Source of the DNA: G965276675 sp965276675
GTDB taxonomy: Bacteria; Acidobacteriota; Terriglobia; Terriglobales; Acidobacteriaceae
Length of the DNA: 64,000 bases
Direction: 5' to 3'
Assembly: GCA_965276675.1 (NCBI GenBank)
Contig: OZ255624.1
Span: 992,001-1,056,000, forward strand
Made by a program: the position numbers and the translations under genes. The notes beneath the pieces were generated by a model that was not told the origin of the DNA, searched no databases, and saw only the letters and a list, made by a program, of their open reading frames with translations. Below, piece by piece: positions 1 to 8,269 of this stretch. The number at the start of each line of letters is the position of its first letter. The stretch's first letter is position 1.

Positions 1-106
1 GGATGACCTGCTTGCAGGGGTGGGGGTGGTCCATGGCCGGCGTCTGATTCGTCGTGGCACGCCTCGCTATCGCAGGCAGGATGAGGATCTCCGCGCCGAA
101 TCCCCG

Positions 107-1045
107 GTGAGCCAAACTGAGATCCGTAGAGTTGGCGATGTGGAAGTGGTGCATGTGCCCTCCTGGGGAGATGAGCACGCGTGGCTTCGCCACGGCTTCA
201 GTACGCGCCGGGGCGGGGTCTCGACGGTCTACCGCAGGGAGCAGGGATTAGGGAGTGCTGTTGGGGAGTTGAATCTGGGGTTTACGGCTTCGGATTCGGC
301 CGAGAATGTGGTGCGCAACCGGGAGATCTTTTGCTCTGCCGTGCTCGGGGTTGCAGTGCCCGGGGCAGCGGCGGAAAGCAGCAGCAACGGGCTGGTGACC
401 CTATACCAGATCCACTCTGGGCTGAGCTACCGGATTCCCCAAGATAGTGTTGGCAAAACAGGGGAGATGAAGGGCGATGGCCTGATGACAGACCAGCCTG
501 GCGTTCTACTGGGGATCCAGACGGCGGATTGCATTCCGGTGCTAATTGCCGACCCGAAGCGGCGGGCGGTGGCGGCCTTTCATGCAGGGTGGCGTGGAAC
601 GCTGAAGCGGATTGTGGAAGGCGGCGTCGGCCGGATGCGCACCGAGTTTGGCAGCAAGCCGGAGGACCTGGAGGCGGCGATTGGGCCGGGAATCGGAAGC
701 TGCTGCTATGCCGTGGGCGAGGATGTGCGGAGCGAGTTCGAGTCGCAGTTCGCCTATGCTTCGGAGCTCTTCAGCGAAGTTTATGACTCGGATCCGGTGA
801 AGGAGAAGTATCCACTGCTGTTTATGACGGCGCGGGCGCCCGGGCATAGCGACATAGGTCCTGGCATGCACCTGGACCTGGTTGAAGCGAACCGGCGGCA
901 GTTGCTGGTCGCAGGGCTTCGGATGGAGAGCGTTTATGCCTCGCATACGTGCACTGGTTGCAACGCGGACCAGTACTTCTCATACCGCGCGGAAGCCGGT
1001 TTTTGTGGGCGGATGATGAGCGCGATTGGGATCGCGGAGGACTGA
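107..1045 (+). CDS. pgeF: Polyphenol oxidase/laccase-domain family protein (PgeF/YfiH type)
   Basis: Predicted cytosolic PgeF/YfiH-family protein; members act as purine nucleoside phosphorylases or remove mis-incorporated L-Ser from UDP-MurNAc. Visible family signatures are FHAGWRGT in the middle, IGPGIGSCCYAVGEDV with the paired cysteines, and a C-terminal SHTCTGCNADQYFSYRA that supplies further metal-binding Cys/His. I place the start at a GTG giving 312 residues, because the conserved fold begins shortly after (HGFSTRRGGVS). The frame is open to the left edge of the window, so a longer protein or an upstream coupled gene cannot be excluded. The N-terminal part is a little longer than the usual 240-280 residues. 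It is convergent with the HU gene. Family is confident; the substrate is not shown by the sequence. Confidence 0.88.
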   Translation: MSQTEIRRVGDVEVVHVPSWGDEHAWLRHGFSTRRGGVSTVYRREQGLGSAVGELNLGFTASDSAENVVRNREIFCSAVLGVAVPGAAAESSSNGLVTLYQIHSGLSYRIPQDSVGKTGEMKGDGLMTDQPGVLLGIQTADCIPVLIADPKRRAVAAFHAGWRGTLKRIVEGGVGRMRTEFGSKPEDLEAAIGPGIGSCCYAVGEDVRSEFESQFAYASELFSEVYDSDPVKEKYPLLFMTARAPGHSDIGPGMHLDLVEANRRQLLVAGLRMESVYASHTCTGCNADQYFSYRAEAGFCGRMMSAIGIAED

Positions 1046-1078
1046 ATGCCACTCAAAGACCGCGCCGCGAAGACTAGG

Positions 1079-1188
1079 CCAGTTTCAGGGTAAGTGTAGA
1101 CCCAGGAGATAGAGCTGGACATGGCCGTTCTTTGAGGACGGCACACCGGGCGTGTCTTTCGCGCCAGCCACAGTAACCCTGAAACTGG
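1079..1188. repeat. Palindromic mini-element, copy 1
   Basis: Perfect 13-base terminal inverted repeats, CCAGTTTCAGGGT at 1079-1091 and its complement at 1176-1188, enclose an inner hairpin around GCCGT...ACGGC (about 1123-1141). Read on the minus strand, the inner loop resembles the inner hairpins of three other elements in this window. It lies between the convergent pgeF and HU genes, ending at the HU stop, and may double as a transcription terminator. The origin (MITE-like or REP-like) is inferred. Confidence 0.6.
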
Positions 1189-1189
1189 T

Positions 1190-1540
1190 TTAGGTGATGT
1201 GTGCAGCGTCGGTCTCGTTTTCGGGATCTCCCTCCGTGGTCGCATGTGAGGCGCCGCCTGCCGGGCGGGGATTGACCAGGTCGCGCAGTTCCTTGCTGGG
1301 CTTGAAGTAGGGGACACGCTTGGCAGGAACCTGCACCTTGTCGCCTGTTTTGGGATTGCGTCCGGTGCGCGGTTTGCGTTGGCGAATGCGAAAGCTGCCG
1401 AAGCCGCGGATTTCGATCTTGTCACCGGTCTGCAGCGCACGAATCACCGAATCGAAGATCGTCTCTACGATCACCTCGCCGTCCCGCCGGGTTAGGTCGC
1501 CGAGTTGAGTTACCTCCTCAACCAGATCTGCTTTGGTCAT
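1190..1540 (-). CDS. HU/IHF-family DNA-binding protein
   Basis: Nucleoid-associated protein that bends DNA as a dimer. The 116-residue product has the complete HU/IHF fold: N-terminal MTKADLVEEV helix, the GFGSFRIRQRKPRTGRNPKTG segment leading into the DNA-binding arm, and a final KELRDLVN helix. TGDKIEIRGFGSF and GRNPKTG are the family signature. The chosen ATG is preceded by an AGAGAG purine tract; an in-frame ATG six codons upstream is also possible. About 20 residues after the core (rich in Ala, Thr, His, Glu) form an extra acidic tail. IHF-alpha and HU cannot be separated safely from sequence alone. The gene is bracketed by two palindromic elements. Confidence 0.93.
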   Translation of the reverse strand: MTKADLVEEVTQLGDLTRRDGEVIVETIFDSVIRALQTGDKIEIRGFGSFRIRQRKPRTGRNPKTGDKVQVPAKRVPYFKPSKELRDLVNPRPAGGASHATTEGDPENETDAAHIT

Positions 1541-1574
1541 AAGTCTCTCTGGCTCCATGAGCCTTGAGTTCTGC

Positions 1575-1689
1575 TAGAGCATTTCTCCTGATGCTGTGAA
1601 TGCGCGGAGTGAAATTCCGTGCAGCCTTCCTCGAAGAAAGGCTGCATCCGCTTCTGCTTGCCGTCTACACCTACAGGAGAAATGCTCTA
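1575..1689. repeat. Palindromic mini-element, copy 2
   Basis: A 115-base element with perfect 16-base terminal inverted repeats: TAGAGCATTTCTCCTG at 1575-1590 and its complement at 1674-1689. An internal hairpin has 8-base arms GCAGCCTT and AAGGCTGC at 1621-1645. It separates the HU gene (leftward) from the glycosyltransferase gene (rightward). The inner hairpin sequence and the flanking GTCTACAC motif recur in copies 1 and 4. Confidence 0.75.
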
Positions 1690-1784
1690 TGTCAGTGATA
1701 GTAGATGCACATCTTGCACTTATCGACACCATAACTCAGGGCCGATCGTGCTGCGAGGCGGAGTTTTCGAGACAGATGTAACGT

Positions 1785-2603
1785 ATGATGAGCAAGTTGC
1801 CCGAAGGTCTCAGCCAAGTCACCCACGTGAACGAGTCTCCTCACTACAGCATTATCATTCCGGCATACAACGAGAGTGCGCGTATTGGTAACGCGCTGCG
1901 CTCGGTGATCGCTTGCGTAGAGGCGCGCGGCTGGGATGCCGAGGTTTTGGTCGTGGACGATGGATCGCAGGATGACACGGTGGCGATTGTTACCGGATTT
2001 GCGGGCCGGCACCCTCTCCTTCGGCTGATCCGGAACGAACGGAATCGCGGCAAGGGATACAGCGTGCGGAATGGCATGCTGCACGCCACGGGTGAGGTTG
2101 TGATGTTCACGGATGCCGACCTCTCTGCGCCAATCGAAGAGGCGGAGCGGCTGTTTGCGGCGATCCAGGATGGAGCGGATATCGCCATTGGTTCAAGATG
2201 GCTCGACCGTGGGCGGCAGACTACGCATCAGCCCCTCTATCGGCGTTTTTTCGGCCGCTGTTTCAATGGGATGACGCGGCTGTTGATGGGATTGCCCTTT
2301 GCGGACACACAGTGCGGCTTCAAGGCCTTCCGGCGCGAGGTGGCGCAGACAGTCTTTCAGCTGCAGCGGATTGAGCGCTGGGGATTCGATCCGGAGCTGC
2401 TATTTATCGCGCTCAAGCGGGGCTACGTGGTGAAGGAAGTGGCTGTGACCTGGGGACACGATGAGCGCAGCCGCATCTCGTACCTGAGGGATGGCATACG
2501 CATGTTGCAGGAGTTGGTGTACATCCGATGGAATGCGCTGCTTGGGGTGTACAGCAAGCGTGTACCGGAGGCGGACCGGCAGTCGCCATCCTTACAACGT
2601 TAG
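1785..2603 (+). CDS. Family 2 glycosyltransferase, dolichyl/polyprenyl-phosphate glucosyltransferase-like
   Basis: Likely transfers a sugar from a nucleotide donor to a polyprenyl phosphate at the inner membrane face. The GT-A fold is clear: IIIPAYNESARIGNAL at residues ~24-39, VVDDGSQDDT, the metal-binding DADLSAPIEEAERL, and QCGFKAFRR followed by RWGFDPELLF, a pattern typical of eukaryotic-type dolichyl-phosphate beta-glucosyltransferases (ALG5-like). No C-terminal membrane domain is visible, unlike GtrB or DPM1 fusions. Two adjacent ATGs occur at the start. The gene stands alone and ends directly inside a strong palindromic terminator. Acceptor and donor are inferred from family only. Confidence 0.85.
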   Translation: MMSKLPEGLSQVTHVNESPHYSIIIPAYNESARIGNALRSVIACVEARGWDAEVLVVDDGSQDDTVAIVTGFAGRHPLLRLIRNERNRGKGYSVRNGMLHATGEVVMFTDADLSAPIEEAERLFAAIQDGADIAIGSRWLDRGRQTTHQPLYRRFFGRCFNGMTRLLMGLPFADTQCGFKAFRREVAQTVFQLQRIERWGFDPELLFIALKRGYVVKEVAVTWGHDERSRISYLRDGIRMLQELVYIRWNALLGVYSKRVPEADRQSPSLQR

Positions 2604-2649
2604 CCAACCAAACAAAAGCGCCCACGCGGGCGCTTTTGTTTGGTTGGCT
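2602..2649. terminator. Perfect bidirectional hairpin terminator
   Basis: Two 22-base arms separated by ACGC (2624-2627) are exactly complementary. The core is GCGCCC/GGGCGC flanked by AAAA and TTTTGTTT, so either strand gives a GC stem followed by a T-rich run. It overlaps the stop codon of the glycosyltransferase and lies 11 bases beyond the stop of the leftward zinc-ribbon gene, serving both convergent genes. Confidence 0.92.
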
Positions 2650-2660
2650 CGGTCCAGAGT

Positions 2661-2945
2661 TCAGGAGGCCAACAGGGTTGGTCGAACATTCGGCGTAGGC
2701 GAAGCCGGTGTTGGCGAGCGACGGTGTTGGATTGTCTTGGCAGACAGCCGTACACCCGCCTCGCTTGTCTGTTCCAGCATGAATATCTCGGAACAGACGC
2801 CACACAGCCAGAAGTGCTCGACTTTGCGCATACTCTTTTCCGCGGATGGAGTGGCGTCCGAGAGTACGTTGAACCTGTAGATACGTCCCTCACGCAGGTA
2901 GTGAAGGGGTTTACAGCATTGGGGGTTGGCGCAATGGTTCACCAT
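2661..2945 (-). CDS. Small zinc-ribbon-like hypothetical protein
   Basis: A 94-residue protein with four or five cysteines arranged as a probable zinc ribbon: CANPQCCKPLHYLREGRIY at residues ~5-23 and WLCGVCSEIF at ~46-55. The C-terminal third (after about residue 65) is low-complexity and Pro/Thr/Ser-rich. I do not know a function. The tight N-terminal motif, with LREGRIYRF, is what makes this a gene rather than a chance frame. It is convergent with the glycosyltransferase gene across the shared terminator and divergent from proline dehydrogenase. It could be a nucleic-acid or protein-binding adaptor, but nothing in context decides this. Confidence 0.7.
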   Translation of the reverse strand: MVNHCANPQCCKPLHYLREGRIYRFNVLSDATPSAEKSMRKVEHFWLCGVCSEIFMLEQTSEAGVRLSAKTIQHRRSPTPASPTPNVRPTLLAS

Positions 2946-3227
2946 ACTTGTCTCCTACCCGGTTCGATCGCCTGTTATGGCGATCGGTAAACGCCTAACG
3001 TTGGGCGCAGGTGCATGATTTGGCTTCGTGAGAAAGAGGTTCCTAAGGTAACTTACCTATGATGTGTCGTCTTGTCCATAAGTTTGTACCGACACCTCCA
3101 AATATTTGTCAGGCATCACGGACAGTTACTTTCGATCTGTGGACTCCTTCATAAATCTCAGACTAACGCCTACGCGGAGCCTGCCGATATGCGAAGATAG
3201 AAAGTTTGGCGTTTCGCGAAATCACCT

Positions 3228-4154
3228 ATGGCTATCCTCCGCTCCGCTTTTATCACCCTCTCTCAGAATGCCGCTCTTCGCCAGTTCTCGGAACGTTCCG
3301 TTATGGGACGCAAGATGTCCTCCCGGTTTGTCGCCGGCATGCAACGGGACGATGTGCTCGATGCAGCCAAGGCTCTGAACCAACAGGGTATCTCGGCCAC
3401 TCTGGACAGCCTGGGTGAAAATGTCCACACACCCGAGGAGGCGAGGCGATCGGCCGAGATCTATCACCAGCTGCTGGACTCTATCCGGGACCGCAACCTG
3501 AACGCGAATGTCAGCGTAAAGCTGACACAGATGGGGATGGAGCTGGATCCACAGCTGGCCGAAGGGATAGTTCGCGACCTGGTCCGGCATGCCCGTGAGG
3601 TCGACAGCTTTGTGCGGGTAGACATGGAGGGCACGCCGTACACCCAGGCCACGATCGACTTGGTGCGCCGTATCCATGCGGAGGAAGGCAATCGGGACCG
3701 GGTCGGCATTGTGATCCAGGCGTACCTCTATCGCAGCCAGGCAGACATCTCCGGCTTGATGAGGGACGGGATTCGCGTGCGCCTCTGCAAGGGCGCATAT
3801 CAGGAGCCGGCTACCCTGGCTTTTCCGGAGAAGACTGACGTGGACCGGAACTTCGTCAAATTGATGGAGTTGCTGGTGGCCAGCGGTGTCTATAACGGGA
3901 TCGCGACCCATGATGAGGCGATGATCGAGGCTACCCGGCGCTTTGTCCGCGAGCGGGGTATCGATCCTTCCAAGTTTGAGTTCCAGATGCTTTATGGCGT
4001 CCGACGCGACCTGCAGAAGTCACTGGTGGGCGAAGGCTTTGGCATGCGGGTGTATATCCCATTCGGGACGGAATGGTACCCATATTTTATGCGGCGGCTG
4101 GCCGAGCGCCCGGCGAATGTGCTGTTTCTGGCGAAAAACCTGCTGCGGAATTAG
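3228..4154 (+). CDS. Proline dehydrogenase (PRODH, FAD-dependent)
   Basis: Oxidises L-proline to 1-pyrroline-5-carboxylate, passing electrons via FAD to the respiratory chain. The 308-residue product is a monofunctional PRODH, not the long PutA fusion. Visible signatures are SVKLTQMGMELD, VRVDMEGTPYT, GIVIQAYLYRSQAD, VRLCKGAYQEP (substrate-pocket region), IATHDE, and FEFQMLYGVRRDLQKSL followed by VYIPFGTEWYPYFMRRLAERPAN, the conserved FAD/substrate-binding C-terminus. No P5C dehydrogenase gene is nearby. About 280 bases separate it from the divergent zinc-ribbon gene; I see no clear promoter consensus there. Confidence 0.95.
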   Translation: MAILRSAFITLSQNAALRQFSERSVMGRKMSSRFVAGMQRDDVLDAAKALNQQGISATLDSLGENVHTPEEARRSAEIYHQLLDSIRDRNLNANVSVKLTQMGMELDPQLAEGIVRDLVRHAREVDSFVRVDMEGTPYTQATIDLVRRIHAEEGNRDRVGIVIQAYLYRSQADISGLMRDGIRVRLCKGAYQEPATLAFPEKTDVDRNFVKLMELLVASGVYNGIATHDEAMIEATRRFVRERGIDPSKFEFQMLYGVRRDLQKSLVGEGFGMRVYIPFGTEWYPYFMRRLAERPANVLFLAKNLLRN

Positions 4155-4251
4155 AGCGTTGATCTGGAGTTGGTCGATAAATCCGATCAGGTTGAAGTGG
4201 CTGAATCCCGCGTGAGCGCGCGACTCTGCAGGTGGCTACAATCCGAGATGC

Positions 4252-5355
4252 ATGGCCACCGAATTGCGCTCGTTTTCGAAGATCAACCTGGGGCTGGCGA
4301 TCGGCCCAGTCCGCCCCGGTGGCTTTCACGCGCTCACCACTGTCTACCAGACCCTCCCGCTGCATGATCGGGTGCGTGTGGTCGCCCGCCGCGCCGTGAC
4401 TACCCGCATCCGCATTACGACCAACCACGCCCGCGTGCCCACCACCGAGAAAAACACGGCGTGGCGCATGGTCGAGCGTGCGCTGGCGGCTTTGGGCACC
4501 CGCGCTGAGGTCTCGCTTCACATCGAAAAACAGCTTCCCGTACAGGGCGGCCTGGGCGCGGGTTCGGCCAATGCGGTTGCCGCGCTGCTTGGCCTAGAAC
4601 GGGAGCTGGGCCAGACACTGCCCACCCCTGAGCGGCTGCGCCTGGCCGCGGAGATTGGTTCGGATGTACCGCTATTTCTGCTGGGTGGCGCGGTACTGGG
4701 AGTGGGTCGCGGTGAAGAGGTCTACCCCCTGATAGATTTCCCGCCGGTGGAGTGCGTCGTGGCCGTCCCGCAGGTGGGCGTTTCGACACCGGCAGCCTTC
4801 CGTGACTGGGACGCACGGCACCCTCCCGTGCCAAACCCGGGAGCAGATCCGTTGACTGGAGCCGGGCCGGCCAGTACACTAGAGCGGTTGAGTCGGTCGA
4901 TCGCTGCTGCATGGAGCGAGCCGCACTCCTCCGGTGTCTTTCTGCCGCGTGCCGTCCAGGGAACACCACCCTTAGCGACTCCGGATGATCGGAGAGACCT
5001 CGCCGAGACTCCGCTTCTCGCGCTTGTCCACACCGGGATTGCCAACGACTTTGAAGAGGTCGTGTTTCCGCAGCATTCCCTTTTACGTGAGATCAAGTGT
5101 CTTCTTGCGGGTTCTGGCCTCGGTCGAGACCACACGGAGGATGGCGCCTTGTATGCAGGCCTCTCCGGTTCGGGTGCGACCCTGTTTGGGCTCTACCGGA
5201 CAGCAGAGGCAGCGGACCGGGCGGCGCAGCGTGTGCGGGGCTACGGGGGAAAGAACGGGGAGGAACACGGGGGAGTACATGGGGCGGTAGCGGTCTTCAG
5301 GACCAGGACCTTGCCCCGCGAAGAGTATTGGCGCACGATGTCGGTGGAGGGTTAG
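4252..5355 (+). CDS. ispE: 4-diphosphocytidyl-2-C-methyl-D-erythritol kinase
   Basis: Fourth enzyme of the MEP isoprenoid pathway; phosphorylates CDP-methylerythritol with ATP. It shows the GHMP-kinase pattern: N-terminal SFSKINLGLAIGPVRPGGFH, the ATP-binding glycine loop QGGLGAGSANAVAALLGL (about residues 97-114), IGSDVPLFLLGGAVLGVGRG, and a late GLSGSGATLFGLY. At 367 residues it is about 70 longer than usual; the excess is an arginine/proline-rich stretch at roughly residues 190-270, between the two GHMP halves. Followed after 47 bases by tRNA-Gln and then prs, an arrangement common in bacteria. Confidence 0.95.
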   Translation: MATELRSFSKINLGLAIGPVRPGGFHALTTVYQTLPLHDRVRVVARRAVTTRIRITTNHARVPTTEKNTAWRMVERALAALGTRAEVSLHIEKQLPVQGGLGAGSANAVAALLGLERELGQTLPTPERLRLAAEIGSDVPLFLLGGAVLGVGRGEEVYPLIDFPPVECVVAVPQVGVSTPAAFRDWDARHPPVPNPGADPLTGAGPASTLERLSRSIAAAWSEPHSSGVFLPRAVQGTPPLATPDDRRDLAETPLLALVHTGIANDFEEVVFPQHSLLREIKCLLAGSGLGRDHTEDGALYAGLSGSGATLFGLYRTAEAADRAAQRVRGYGGKNGEEHGGVHGAVAVFRTRTLPREEYWRTMSVEG

Positions 5356-5402
5356 CCAGTGAACCCGCTGGCTGCTCCTACGCTGCAATCCGGCCAAGGT
5401 AC

Positions 5403-5476
5403 TGGGCGATCGACTAACGGTAGGTCAAGTGCCTTTGGAGCACTTTGTCTAGGTTCGAATCCTAGTCGCCCAGCCA
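5403..5476 (+). tRNA. tRNA-Gln (TTG)
   Basis: A full cloverleaf can be folded: acceptor TGGGCGA (5403-5409) with TCGCCCA (5466-5472), D arm GACT/GGTC, anticodon stem AGTGC/GCACT with loop CTTTGGA (anticodon TTG, glutamine), and T arm CTAGG TTCGAAT CCTAG. The 3' GCCA is encoded. It sits between ispE and prs. Confidence 0.95.
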
Positions 5477-5590
5477 AGTTTTAAGCCAGGAAGAATCGTC
5501 TTCAGGGCAGGCCTGTCGTGGTGAGTTTCTGTGCCGCGGCGCGAGTATTCAGGCGGAAGCACCAACGCAAACCAGCTTGGGAGATCTGTG

Positions 5591-6640
5591 ATGAAGCAAG
5601 AGAGCGCAGGAACAGCAGTGCAGGAAATCGAAGCTCCGGCAGCCGAGAATCGGCAGCAACGACCCGCCGCCGAACGCAAACGCGGCCGCAATCTGAGCGA
5701 AGATCGCCGCTTCAAGATTTTTGCCGGCTCCGCCAACCGGGCGCTCGCCGAGGAGATCTGCAAGCACATCGGCGTGCCGCTTGGGGAGACCCGGGTGCAG
5801 CGCTTCGCCGATGGCGAGATCTACTTTCAACTGCTCGAGAACGTGCGCGGCGCGGATGTCTTCATCGTGCAACCAACCTGCTATCCCGTGGACTCGAACC
5901 TCATCGAATTGCTGATCATGATCGACGCGCTCAAGCGCGCTTCCGCCGGTCGCATCACCACGGTCGTTCCGTACTACGGCTATGCCCGGCAGGACCGCAA
6001 GGACCGGCCTCGCGTGGCGATCTCGTCCAAGCTGGTGGCCGACCTGCTGACCACCGCGGGCGCCAACCGGGCCTTGTTCATGGACCTGCACGCCGCGCAG
6101 ATTCAAGGCTTCTTCAACATCCCGGTCGACCATCTCTTTGCCAGCCCGGTGTTGGTGGGCTACTTCCGTGAGAAGAACCTTCCCGACCTGACCGTGGTCT
6201 CGCCGGACGCCGGCGGTGTGGAGCGGGCGCGCTTCTTCGCCACCAAGATGGGTGTGCCGCTGGCTATCGTCGATAAGCGCCGCACAGACATTAACGTAAC
6301 TGAGGTCATGAACGTCATCGGCGATGTACGCGGCCGCACCTGCCTGATCATCGACGACATTGTGGACACGGCCGGCACGCTGGTGAAGACTGCGCATGCG
6401 CTACTGGACGAGGGCGCAACCGAGGTCTACGCCTGCGCCTCGCACGCGGTGCTCTCCGGTCCGGCGATCGAGCGCATCGCCCACTCACGGCTGAAGGAGC
6501 TAATCGTGACCGACTCCATTCCGCTGCGGGAAGAGGCCAAACAGCTCGCAAAGATCAAAGTGCTCTCGATCGCCGGCCTGTTGGGCGCGGCCATTGAGAG
6601 CATTCACATGGAGACGAGTGTGAGCTCGCTCTTTAACTAA
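5591..6640 (+). CDS. prs: Ribose-phosphate pyrophosphokinase
   Basis: Makes PRPP from ribose 5-phosphate and ATP for nucleotide, His and Trp synthesis. The conserved enzyme begins at FKIFAGSANRALAEEI; FADGEIYFQL, VVPYYGYARQDRKDRPR (ATP-binding), MDLHAAQIQGFFNIPVDHL and the PRPP loop CLIIDDIVDTAGTL are all present. I chose the ATG giving 349 residues; it leaves a charged ~40-residue N-terminal extension ahead of the usual start (family length ~310-320). A GTG 20 codons upstream is also in frame. It leads the rplY-pth-rpsF-rpsR-rplI block. PRPP is also the expected sugar donor for the UbiA-family enzyme at 20 kb. Confidence 0.96.
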   Translation: MKQESAGTAVQEIEAPAAENRQQRPAAERKRGRNLSEDRRFKIFAGSANRALAEEICKHIGVPLGETRVQRFADGEIYFQLLENVRGADVFIVQPTCYPVDSNLIELLIMIDALKRASAGRITTVVPYYGYARQDRKDRPRVAISSKLVADLLTTAGANRALFMDLHAAQIQGFFNIPVDHLFASPVLVGYFREKNLPDLTVVSPDAGGVERARFFATKMGVPLAIVDKRRTDINVTEVMNVIGDVRGRTCLIIDDIVDTAGTLVKTAHALLDEGATEVYACASHAVLSGPAIERIAHSRLKELIVTDSIPLREEAKQLAKIKVLSIAGLLGAAIESIHMETSVSSLFN

Positions 6641-6792
6641 CAGCAGCTGCTAGTTTTTAGCTAATAGCTAATGCGGCTCAACATCAAGATTTCGCGGTTT
6701 TCTTAAGGGAATACTGCGCAGAAAGGGAGCGGAGAAAAGCAGCTAAAGTTAGTGGCTAGAAGCTGCTTTACCGTGCCCGAAAGGACAACACC

Positions 6793-7512
6793 ATGGCAAC
6801 ACAGGAAAAGAAGGCCCCGGAAGTCGTTACCGCCACACCGCGCGAGGGCAAGTTCAACAAGAATGCGGCGCGGCGTGTGCGTGTCGCCGGCAAGATTCCC
6901 GGCGTGATCTATGGCGCCAAAGCAGCGTCCGTCGCCGTTGAACTCGACCCCAAGCAGATGATCCGGATTCTGCACTCGGCCTCCGGACACAACACCATCT
7001 TCGACGTGGAGGTTTCCGGTGCAAGCACGGTGAAGGCCATGATCGTGGATTGGCAGTACGAGCCGATCAAGGACAAGCTCATCCACGTCGACCTTAAGCG
7101 GATCGCCATGGACAGGGCCATGACCGTCGAGGTGCCGGTCCTGCTCGAAGGCACCCCGGTGGGCGTCAAGATGCAGGGCGGCATTCTGGATCAGGTGCTG
7201 CGCGAAGTCGAGATCGAGTGCCTGCCCTCGGATATTCCGAGCCACATCAGCTTCGACGTCTCGGGCCTGGAGCTGAACGGCATCGTCCGCGTCTCGGACC
7301 TTCCGCACGGTGGGAAGTTCAAGTTCCTGACCGACGAGGAGACCACTGTGGCGCACGTCACCATTATCAAAGAGGAAGCCGAACCGGCCGCCGATGCAGT
7401 GGCGGCCGCAGGGGCACCCGAGCCGGTGGTGGTGAAGAAAGGTAAGCAGGACGAGGCGGACGCAGCTCCCGACGCCAAGGATGCAAAGGACGCCAAGGGC
7501 GGCAAGAAGTAA
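6793..7512 (+). CDS. rplY: 50S ribosomal protein L25 (CTC type)
   Basis: 5S rRNA-binding ribosomal protein, long TL5/CTC form of 239 residues. The N-terminal domain runs through AARRVRVAGKIPGVIYGAK and VDWQYEPIKDKLIHVDLKRI; the C-terminal domain includes EVPVLLEGTPVGVKMQGGILDQVLREVEIECLP in the expected order. After about residue 195 the chain becomes an Ala/Asp/Lys-rich tail (KDAKDAKGGKK), likely disordered. An AAAGGA ribosome-binding site precedes the ATG. Only three bases separate its stop from the start of pth, so the two are translated as a unit. Confidence 0.96.
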   Translation: MATQEKKAPEVVTATPREGKFNKNAARRVRVAGKIPGVIYGAKAASVAVELDPKQMIRILHSASGHNTIFDVEVSGASTVKAMIVDWQYEPIKDKLIHVDLKRIAMDRAMTVEVPVLLEGTPVGVKMQGGILDQVLREVEIECLPSDIPSHISFDVSGLELNGIVRVSDLPHGGKFKFLTDEETTVAHVTIIKEEAEPAADAVAAAGAPEPVVVKKGKQDEADAAPDAKDAKDAKGGKK

Positions 7513-7515
7513 CGC

Positions 7516-8178
7516 TTGCCTTCCAAGGACGGGTCGGTTACGGACAGCTCGGTTACCGCCAATGCACTACGGCGCCCATTTCTGGTAGTCGGTCTGGGAA
7601 ATCCGGGGATCGAGTATCAATGGACGCCGCACAACGCTGGCTTTCTGGCCATCGACCGGATTGCTGCGCAGACCGGCGCTGTGGTCGCCAACCGCCGCTG
7701 CAAGGCGCTAACGGCCACCACCCGGATCGCCGGGCAGGAGGTCATTCTGGCCAAGCCCGAGACCTTTATGAACCTGAGCGGCAACGCCGTTCGGGCTCTG
7801 GTCGAGGAGTTTGGGCTCGATCCGGTCAGAGATCCCGGCAAGGATCTGTTGGTGATCTACGACGAGCTCGACCTGGCGCTGGGTTCGTTGCGGGTGCGGG
7901 AGCGGGGATCGCCGGGCGGGCATAACGGAGCGAAATCGATCTCCGGGATGCTAGGTACGGAAGAATGGGCACGCATCCGGATCGGTGTTGGACCGGATGG
8001 ATTGGAGACAGCGGGGCGCGGCCGGGACTATCTGCTGACGCCAATGCGCAAGGGGGAGTTGGCGGCCCTCGACGAGGTTCTCGACCGTGCAGCACGCGCG
8101 GTTGAGGTTGTGATCACGCGGGGCGTTCCCGCGGCAATGAATGAGTTCAATCGCCGGGAGCCGCCGCCCGCCGGCTAA
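7516..8178 (+). CDS. pth: Peptidyl-tRNA hydrolase
   Basis: Releases peptidyl groups from prematurely dissociated peptidyl-tRNA. Core motifs are VVGLGNPGIEY, HNAGF (catalytic His), FMNLSGNAV (substrate Asn), IYDELDLALGSLRVRERGSPGGHNGAKSI, and RIRIGVG. The only sensible start in frame before the core is a TTG three bases after the rplY stop, giving 220 residues with a ~22-residue leader before the usual beginning. Order rplY-pth-rpsF is common. Confident identification; start less so. Confidence 0.95.
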   Translation: MPSKDGSVTDSSVTANALRRPFLVVGLGNPGIEYQWTPHNAGFLAIDRIAAQTGAVVANRRCKALTATTRIAGQEVILAKPETFMNLSGNAVRALVEEFGLDPVRDPGKDLLVIYDELDLALGSLRVRERGSPGGHNGAKSISGMLGTEEWARIRIGVGPDGLETAGRGRDYLLTPMRKGELAALDEVLDRAARAVEVVITRGVPAAMNEFNRREPPPAG

Positions 8179-8269
8179 GGACCCAAGCCCCCGGGCTAGG
8201 GACCTAAAAGGGCAGCAAGGCTAGCAGTTTGGATCTGAAGTTGAGAGTGACAGGAAGAGAGATACCCAT

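Noticed and set aside
5549..6397. 282-codon frame antisense to prs
   Set aside because: Shadow of a highly conserved gene.
6640..6790. AGCAGCT/AGCTGCT-rich spacer between prs and rplY as a riboswitch or attenuator
   Set aside because: The repeats are short and low-complexity, and no defined stem-loop with a T-run is visible.
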